Source: M3007 sp046155725
GTDB taxonomy: Bacteria; Bacteroidota; Bacteroidia; Chitinophagales; Saprospiraceae
Reading direction: 5' to 3'
NCBI GenBank assembly: GCA_046155725.1
Contig: JBJXFT010000047.1
Span: 1-29,168 of the forward strand
Length of the DNA stretch: 29,168 nucleotides
In this document: piece by piece, positions 1-6,504 of the stretch
Position numbering within the stretch: position 1 is the stretch's first letter
How the letters are laid out: each line of letters begins with the position of its first letter
Position numbers and translations under genes: made by a program
Notes under the pieces: generated by a model
Told to the model about the DNA's origin: nothing
What the model saw: the letters and a program-made list of their open reading frames with translations, nothing else
The model's database searches: none

Positions 1-34
1 CACTTCTAATGCCCAGTGGCAAAATTCTATAACT

Positions 35-862
35 TCACTGTGAAACGCGAAACGCACTTGGCAAGTTGGCGACAATCTGGGCTTTCCATGCCTGAATGTC
101 GTGCTGCGACCAATTTACCGCTTTAAACATCTCTTTGTAATCCACCGTGAGCAGCAGCGGAAAATCGTAGCCGGTGGGGTGCAGGAACTGCCCCGTTGCC
201 CCCATGAGCGGCTGACCCAAATCAGCCTCGGTGAACCTGAGCGTGTCGGGCAGCGTAGCGGCCATCGAATCGCGCACCACCACCACTTGCAAGAACACAA
301 ACCCCTCGGCTTGACCGCGCCAAAGACTGTCGGGCTGCGCCGAAAGCGGGTGACCCGTGGGAGCTTTGGACGGCACGATTTTTTGCGCGTCGTTAGAAAG
401 CCCGAGGCGGAAATTTACTTCTTCAAAAATGCCGTCTTGCGGGAAAGTGCCGACCGCATAGTCAATCGGAGTGCGGCGCACAAGCAGGAAATCATTGGTG
501 AAAAGTTGGCTCGACGTGTCGTTGCCCACGAAGGTTTGGAGCGTAAGCGTATCGCTTACCTTAAAAGCATTTCCTCCTTGAAACAATTGGAATTCAGAAA
601 GGTAGAACGCCACACTTTTGATTCGGAACAAATGTCCGCCCGCGTCGGGGTAGAGCGAATCGTTGCGAAAAAGCAGCGTGTCGTACACCTGGCTCACCAT
701 CAGCACGAGTTTCGGGTATTCGCAGCAGCAGTCCTTGTCGGCCCCTGCCTCGAAGTTCGTGGCCGCTATGTCGAGGCAGCCTTCTTTCGGCTCGAAGCAA
801 GCAGCGAAAAGAGTAGCAAGTAGCAAGAGGAAAGTAGCAAGTTTCAAGTTGGCAAGTTTCAA
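35..862 (-). CDS. MbnP-like domain lipoprotein
   Basis: This is a 275-aa exported lipoprotein. A hydrophobic signal peptide ends in a lipobox-like LFAAC, so the mature protein probably starts at Cys22 and is anchored in a membrane. A short cysteine-rich segment follows (CLDIAATNF, then CCCEYP at about residues 45-50). The remainder resembles the MbnP-like beta domain common in Bacteroidota: FYLSEFQLF at about 87-95, a FEEVNFRLGLS segment, HPL, and an FPLLLTVDY strand near the end. Members of this family are often encoded beside di-haem cytochrome c peroxidases and are linked to copper binding, but the downstream neighbour lies outside the window. The ATG at 862 is chosen because the signal peptide starts there directly. 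The signal-peptide codons are built from degenerate 7-nt repeats. The export call is secure; the family call is by pattern only. Confidence 0.7.
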   Translation of the reverse strand: MKLANLKLATFLLLLATLFAACFEPKEGCLDIAATNFEAGADKDCCCEYPKLVLMVSQVYDTLLFRNDSLYPDAGGHLFRIKSVAFYLSEFQLFQGGNAFKVSDTLTLQTFVGNDTSSQLFTNDFLLVRRTPIDYAVGTFPQDGIFEEVNFRLGLSNDAQKIVPSKAPTGHPLSAQPDSLWRGQAEGFVFLQVVVVRDSMAATLPDTLRFTEADLGQPLMGATGQFLHPTGYDFPLLLTVDYKEMFKAVNWSQHDIQAWKAQIVANLPSAFRVSQ

Positions 863-870
863 GTTTCAAG
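813..870. repeat. Degenerate heptanucleotide array over a signal peptide
   Basis: Read on the minus strand, the segment is a run of about eight 7-nt units of the type CTTGAAA or CTTGCTA. It begins just before the start codon of the MbnP-like gene and supplies the codons of its signal peptide (KLANLKLATFLLLLAT). Seven is not a multiple of three, so successive units are read in different frames, yet all frames give hydrophobic residues. Confidence 0.7.
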
Positions 871-888
871 GGGTGAGCGATTCGTGTG

Positions 889-918
889 ATTCATCATTTC
901 GTCATTCATCATTCATCA
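889..918. repeat. ATTCATC heptamer array between two minus-strand genes
   Basis: The short gap between the exonuclease stop and the MbnP-like gene holds units ATTCATC, ATTTCGTC, ATTCATC and ATTCATC. It is a second 7-nt array with a different unit from the one covering the neighbouring signal peptide. Confidence 0.6.
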
Positions 919-1737
919 CTATCCCCCCAGTTCTTTCAGCACCTGTTTCATGTACTGTTTCACCTGTGAGGAAAACTCTTTGTCCATGATCCAGGTGGCA
1001 TAGTGGCGCTCGCGGGCGAGGACGGTTTTCACGGGTTCGCCCACGTATTTACCAAAGTTGAACACCACGGTGCCGTCGGGCTGAACGCGGAGTTTTTGCG
1101 TGGCATCTATAAAATTGAGGTCGTTGGTGAATTCGTGTATCGCCTGCATATCGTTTTTGATGGGCGCCGGCACCGAGTTGCCCTCCTCGTCGAGCAGGTC
1201 TTTGCCCTCGTAGGCGCGGATTTGACCTTTGAAAACCTCCAGCGTGGCCCGCACATCGGCCAGCGCGTCGTGCGCGTCTTGGAGTTCTTTTTGGCAATAA
1301 AGCCGGTAGGCGGCCTTCAAGGTGCGCGGCTCCATTTTGTAGAAGATACGCTGGGCATCAATCAAACGCCGCTTCGAGATGTCGAACTCCAAGCCCACGC
1401 GGGAGAATTCCTCCATCAGCATCGGCACGTCGAAGCGGTTCGAGTTGTAGCCGCCGAGGTCGGCGTTGCCGATGAAGTCCCAGATTTTTTGAGCCACCTG
1501 CGCGAACGTGGGCTTGTTTGCCAAGTCCTTTGGCGTGATGCCGTGAATCATCATCGCCTCTTCCGAAATCGGGATTCCGGGGTTGATGAGCATCGAAAGT
1601 TCTTCGGCCGGCTGGCCGTTTTTGCGGAGTTTCACCAGCGCGATCTGGATGATGCGGTCGCGGATGACGTTCAGGCCCGTGGTTTCCACATCAAAAAACA
1701 CGAGGTCGCGGTCGAGATTGATTTTGAAATCTTCCAT
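919..1737 (-). CDS. DnaQ-like 3'-5' exonuclease (DEDDh family)
   Basis: This is a 272-aa cytoplasmic exonuclease of the DNA polymerase III epsilon type. The Exo I motif FFDVETTGLN is at about residues 14-23, Exo II is GGYNSNRFDVPML at about 95-107, and the Exo III DEDDh motif HDALADVRAT is at about 155-164, so all metal-binding acids and the catalytic His are present. The last 50 residues (FGKYVGEP, then YATWIMDKEF) match the small C-terminal extension found on many Bacteroidota homologues. It probably trims DNA 3' ends in repair or proofreading; whether it acts with a replicative polymerase cannot be told. The ATG at 1737 is preceded by TACCTTCG, a near match to the Bacteroidota -7 box. Confidence 0.88.
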   Translation of the reverse strand: MEDFKINLDRDLVFFDVETTGLNVIRDRIIQIALVKLRKNGQPAEELSMLINPGIPISEEAMMIHGITPKDLANKPTFAQVAQKIWDFIGNADLGGYNSNRFDVPMLMEEFSRVGLEFDISKRRLIDAQRIFYKMEPRTLKAAYRLYCQKELQDAHDALADVRATLEVFKGQIRAYEGKDLLDEEGNSVPAPIKNDMQAIHEFTNDLNFIDATQKLRVQPDGTVVFNFGKYVGEPVKTVLARERHYATWIMDKEFSSQVKQYMKQVLKELGG

Positions 1738-1747
1738 AGTTTGGCGG

Positions 1748-1755
1748 CGAAGGTA
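1748..1755 (-). promoter_or_regulatory. Possible -7 element for the exonuclease gene
   Basis: The minus strand reads TACCTTCG, one mismatch from the Bacteroidota TAnnTTTG element, 10 nt before the start codon. No clear TTTG -33 element is at the expected spacing. Confidence 0.4.
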
Positions 1756-1791
1756 AGCCGTTGGGGATTTTTAACTCCTTCAATTCCCTAC

Positions 1792-1844
1792 CTCCGCGCC
1801 CCGTTATGCTATCTCCCTCCAATATCTACATCCAATACGGCGAC
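1792..1844. repeat. 53-bp direct repeat, left copy (duplicated ABC-F gene start)
   Basis: This stretch matches 4562-4614 at 51 of 53 positions (differences at 1794 and 1815). The right copy covers the start codon and first 13 codons of the ABC-F gene. The left copy still encodes MLSPSNIYIQYGD but then runs into unrelated sequence and reaches a stop after about 30 more codons. It marks the left edge of a segment of about 2.77 kb that looks inserted between the exonuclease and ABC-F genes. Confidence 0.85.
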
Positions 1845-2062
1845 AATCAGCATCCGCGTGTACGGTGCGCGGCTCAGCTACGCGCTCGAATTCCACGAGG
1901 TGGATGCTTCCGTGTCTGCCAAAGCTTTTGAAACATCGAGGGTGGAAGTCTGGACGATTCTGCTCCAGCACCGCAGCCCCACAGGGGGCAGAACAAAGGG
2001 ATTTTGCCGAAGTACGACAAAATCCCTTTTGTGCCATATTTGAAAATTCCGATGGAAAAACC
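1845..2062. other. Non-coding remnant sequence inside the repeat-bounded segment
   Basis: Together with the exonuclease upstream region and the left repeat copy, this fills the 325-bp gap between genes. No credible gene is present: overlapping open frames on both strands are short, and none gives a recognisable product. The stretch ends in an inverted repeat at 1994-2031. It may be a piece of a dispersed genomic repeat or a decayed gene; I cannot tell which. Confidence 0.4.
1994..2031. terminator. Inverted repeat downstream of the HipA N-domain gene
   Basis: Arms AAAGGGATTTTG and CAAAATCCCTTT are perfectly complementary over 12 bp and are separated by an 11-nt loop. The hairpin lies about 30 bp past the stop of the minus-strand HipA N-domain gene, so it may terminate that transcript. 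No clear U-tract follows, and it could equally be a dispersed palindrome. Confidence 0.5.
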
Positions 2063-2491
2063 CTACGACGCTACCGTTAACTCGAATGGGTTGCTGATGG
2101 TCTTTTTACCAAATCGAGCGAGTAGTGCGGCAAGGTCATTTTTGTCAATATGCTCCCGCTCAATGATTTCTTTGACCTCTGGCTGCTTTAAACCCGGTAT
2201 GCGCCCAGCGAAGAAAGGCCATAGAATTTCAGATTCGTACGCTTTTTCGATGTCGGGAAATCCAAAAAGGGGGGCAAGAGAATGTTCTTTTTGTTCGCCA
2301 GATTTTGATTTGTAGAAATCCTGCTTAAAAAAATCCGAGTACGAAAAATACCACTTGCCTTCTTCTAATTCGAGCGTACCAACATGCTTGTTGTTGAGTA
2401 TCACCATGAAGGCCATTTTTTTGTCAGAGGGGGTTGTCACATCGTCCAGCCCCTGAGACTTAAAAATCAAGTCTTTCAATTTTTGTAACAT
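2063..2491 (-). CDS. HipA N-terminal-domain protein (HipS-like)
   Basis: This 142-aa protein matches the N-terminal subdomain of HipA kinases rather than a full enzyme. It has a strand-rich start (MAFMVILNNKHVGTLELEEGKWYFSYSDFF) followed by WPFFAGRIPGLKQPEVKEII, the counterpart of the conserved FFxGLLPEG segment, and ends with a basic helix. It lies 72 bp downstream of the separate kinase gene on the same strand. In the known HipBST system the equivalent small protein, HipS, is the antitoxin of the HipT kinase, so a neutralising or folding-partner role is plausible here. The gene order differs (kinase first). No kinase residues are present. The family call is by pattern and the role is inference. 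Confidence 0.68.
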   Translation of the reverse strand: MLQKLKDLIFKSQGLDDVTTPSDKKMAFMVILNNKHVGTLELEEGKWYFSYSDFFKQDFYKSKSGEQKEHSLAPLFGFPDIEKAYESEILWPFFAGRIPGLKQPEVKEIIEREHIDKNDLAALLARFGKKTISNPFELTVAS

Positions 2492-2563
2492 GGCTGAAAA
2501 TGGTTTGGTGAAAAGGACGATTTTGGGATTGAAAACGCAAAACGGGGCGCAAAGATTTCAAAT

Positions 2564-3580
2564 TCAAAATAACAACTCGCTAAATTTTTGATGTCGAATT
2601 TCAAGGCATTTGCAAATCAGGTCAACTCGGCTTTGGCTAAACATCTGCCCAAACTCTTTGCGAACCATCACCTGCACTCGTTCCAAACTTTCGTCGGTGA
2701 AAATTTTGCGGGCTATTGACTTGAATGGCAAAAATCGGTCGCTCAGCAATGCTTCGGCCAGTTCGAAGTGGTTAACTTTAGGCTTGTTCGTCAAAGTCAA
2801 TTGTGGCATGGAGTTTTTGATTTGACTTTCAATCTGCTGTTCAGCTTGTTTGGCTTTTACCCAATCTGCTATTTTCTTCTCAGTGTGATTCCAAAACAGC
2901 CCTCTCGCTGAATCATAGATCGGCGAAAAATAGGGGCGTTTTTTTTCGTAAATATCTCGGACAACCCCCCAATTCTGAAAGTGGCGGTCTTGAACACCTA
3001 CCCAAGTATCAAAGCAGAGCATCAGAAAAAATGCTTCGAGGATAGCAGTGCGTTCATAAGGGAAAACTTGTTCAATCGCCGCCACCGTGTCCTCAAGGGT
3101 AAAAAAGTCGCGTTCTCTTTTTTTGACCGCAATTTCCTCGACAAAGGTTCTGTCGCCTAAATGCGTCGCCAAAATATCCATGCCGTGTACCAGTTCTTGG
3201 CCTTTCTCCGGCTTTAAAAAATATTTGCTCAAAAATTTGATTTGCCCTCCGGCTATCGCCAAGCGTGATTCTGCCATATTTAGGCCAAGAACGACTCCAA
3301 TGCGGGCAATCAAGTGCTCCGTGATTGACTCTATGGGATACCATTTGTGCCCTGTTTTGGCAAGGAATAAGGTCCAAGAGTTTCGATTTATTTTTCGTTG
3401 CGGCCCATCCTTTTTGTATCCATATACCCGGATAAAAGATTTAGGTGCTTCCCCCATGATAGAGTAGCCTTCCACAACACAATAGTGTTCCCGTTTTAAT
3501 ACTTCAATTCTGGCACCGGGAGGAAATGCAGCGTCGGCGTATTTCTCCTTACGAATTGGTGTAGGCTTAAGGTGTTGCAT
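2564..3580 (-). CDS. HipA-like Ser/Thr kinase, C-terminal kinase part (HipT-like)
   Basis: This 338-aa protein carries the HipA catalytic core. A Gly-rich loop of the type SIMGEAPKS is at about residues 40-48; in HipA/HipT this loop holds autophosphorylated serines. The core includes ESITEHLIARIGVVLGL at 84-100, a catalytic loop GVQDRHFQN with Asp198, and a metal-binding Asp223 in SPIYDSARG. The N-terminal subdomain of HipA (about 100 aa) is missing and is encoded by the next gene downstream. Known HipA and HipT kinases phosphorylate aminoacyl-tRNA synthetases and halt translation, so this is probably a toxin; its target is unknown. No HipB-type DNA-binding antitoxin gene is seen nearby. Residues needed for catalysis appear intact. 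Confidence 0.78.
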   Translation of the reverse strand: MQHLKPTPIRKEKYADAAFPPGARIEVLKREHYCVVEGYSIMGEAPKSFIRVYGYKKDGPQRKINRNSWTLFLAKTGHKWYPIESITEHLIARIGVVLGLNMAESRLAIAGGQIKFLSKYFLKPEKGQELVHGMDILATHLGDRTFVEEIAVKKRERDFFTLEDTVAAIEQVFPYERTAILEAFFLMLCFDTWVGVQDRHFQNWGVVRDIYEKKRPYFSPIYDSARGLFWNHTEKKIADWVKAKQAEQQIESQIKNSMPQLTLTNKPKVNHFELAEALLSDRFLPFKSIARKIFTDESLERVQVMVRKEFGQMFSQSRVDLICKCLEIRHQKFSELLF

Positions 3581-3645
3581 GGGTTTTCAAAAACAGGTTG
3601 TGCCATTCAGGCAAAACAATCATCCGAAATTCGAGAATGTAGAGG

Positions 3646-3653
3646 CAAAAATA
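3646..3653 (-). promoter_or_regulatory. Possible -7 element for the HipA-like kinase gene
   Basis: The minus strand reads TATTTTTG, a perfect TAnnTTTG match, about 65 nt before the kinase start codon. It lies between the terminator-like hairpin of the upstream gene and the kinase gene, consistent with a separate transcript for the kinase pair. Confidence 0.45.
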
Positions 3654-3680
3654 GGATAAGAATTGCAGCCTTCCGTAAAC

Positions 3681-3721
3681 AAATTTGGGGCGCCCTGCCA
3701 TACGCGGAACGCCCCAAATTT
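3681..3721. terminator. Hairpin downstream of the 211-aa gene
   Basis: Perfect 12-bp arms, AAATTTGGGGCG and CGCCCCAAATTT, flank a 17-nt loop about 20 bp past the stop of the minus-strand 211-aa gene. The AT-rich arm ends and GC-rich core fit a bidirectional intrinsic terminator. Confidence 0.6.
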
Positions 3722-3739
3722 CAAAAAGTCAGAAAGGAA

Positions 3740-4375
3740 TTACCCTTCGTCATCCCGCACAAAGCGAAACCTTTGCGCTTGTTGCAAGCGCTCCAAAGCC
3801 GCCAGTTCGTTGAGGTAATCCACCTCCATTTCCGAAAGTTCTCGGCCAAACGAACGCGGTTCGATGCCCAGCGTTTCGCCAAACATTTTGACGATGAGGC
3901 TGAGTATCTCGTTCAAAAGAACCAAAAGCGGGTCGAGCCAAGTAGGGTAAGCCCAGCCAAATAGGAAGCATAAAAACTTGATGATCTCCCGAATGATCTT
4001 TTTGATTTCCTCGAACCATTTGGCAAGCCAACCGAGCAGTTTTTTCCCAAAGCCTCCTTTTTTGAACATTTTTTTGCAGGTTTCTATGCCCTGCTGTGCC
4101 ATGTTCACGCCATCTTGGATGCGCAAGAAAGTTTGAAACTCCTCCTTTTGGATTGTACTGAGTTGCCCGTGAGAGTCGCGGATGTAGTCGTTGACCTTCT
4201 TCATCTGGCTCAACAAAGTAGCCGAGGTGCTTTCCACGAGAATTTTGTCTTCGCCCTCTGGCGAGGCTTGGATAATTGACTGCGTGACTTCCGTCAGGTA
4301 ATTTTCAAAGCCGCTCAAGACGGCGTCGAGCGTAGGGGCTTCATTTGGATTCGGAGCAATTTTTTCTTTTTCCAT
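3740..4375 (-). CDS. Unknown 211-aa protein with a C-terminal hydrophobic segment
   Basis: I do not recognise this protein. Residues 1-100 are acidic to neutral and predicted helical. A strongly basic amphipathic stretch (KKMFKKGGFGKKLLGWLAKWF) then leads into a hydrophobic region (FLCFLFGW, then PLLVLLNEILSLIVKMF) that could form one or two membrane helices. The tail is charged (about 45 residues, RELSEMEVDYLNEL). There is no signal peptide. The chosen ATG has an A/T-rich upstream typical of Bacteroidota. An in-frame TTG at 4450 with AGGAGG nine bases upstream, or an ATG at 4435, would add 20-25 residues and place the CRP-like palindrome inside the gene. It is the first gene of the segment bounded by the 53-bp repeat and may be cargo; a membrane-acting effector is conceivable but not shown. 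Confidence 0.6.
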   Translation of the reverse strand: MEKEKIAPNPNEAPTLDAVLSGFENYLTEVTQSIIQASPEGEDKILVESTSATLLSQMKKVNDYIRDSHGQLSTIQKEEFQTFLRIQDGVNMAQQGIETCKKMFKKGGFGKKLLGWLAKWFEEIKKIIREIIKFLCFLFGWAYPTWLDPLLVLLNEILSLIVKMFGETLGIEPRSFGRELSEMEVDYLNELAALERLQQAQRFRFVRDDEG

Positions 4376-4414
4376 TGTTTGAAATTTTTTTGAGTGATGA
4401 AATGCTTTTTTGGA

Positions 4415-4430
4415 TGTGATTGTAATCACA
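4415..4430. promoter_or_regulatory. CRP/FNR-type palindrome TGTGATTGTAATCACA
   Basis: The site is a perfect palindrome of the form TGTGA-N6-TCACA, identical to the half-sites of the Crp/Fnr family consensus. It lies 40 bp upstream of the preferred start of the 211-aa gene, where an activator would bind. The regulator is not in the window. Confidence 0.5.
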
Positions 4431-4500
4431 CTCATATCTGCGCGAGTCAATTTTTCTTACCTCCTTTCTCAAAAAAAGTTTCAACAGGTTGTCGGTTCGC

Positions 4501-4513
4501 CCCTTCAAGGGGG
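4501..4513. repeat. Short hairpin CCCCTTCAAGGGG
   Basis: A small palindrome lies in the divergent gap between the 211-aa gene and the ABC-F gene. It is not followed by a clear T-run; function unknown. Confidence 0.35.
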
Positions 4514-4558
4514 GTACTTTTACTGGAGTGATTGCCGAACGGGAAAGCCGTAAGTTGC

Positions 4559-4566
4559 TATCTTCG
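4559..4566 (+). promoter_or_regulatory. Possible -7 element for the ABC-F gene
   Basis: TATCTTCG is one mismatch from TAnnTTTG and lies 10 nt before the start codon, implying a very short leader. In the left copy of the duplicated segment the matching bases read TACCTCCG, a weaker match. Confidence 0.45.
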
Positions 4567-4575
4567 CGCCCCGTT

Positions 4576-6504
<1,929 letters not shown>

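Noticed and set aside
1806..1930. Short open frame beginning with the duplicated ABC-F start (MLSPSNIYIQYGD)
   Set aside because: It leaves ABC-F homology after 13 codons and stops soon after; treated as a broken duplicate, not a gene.
1003..2043. 346-codon plus-strand frame over the exonuclease gene and the following gap
   Set aside because: It runs antisense through a complete DEDDh exonuclease and then into remnant sequence; no domain is visible.
4501..4570. tRNA-like bases (GGTTCG near a short hairpin, GCCGAACGGGAAAGCCG)
   Set aside because: No acceptor stem, anticodon arm or CCA can be assembled, so the similarity is local only and does not support a tRNA as the insertion target.
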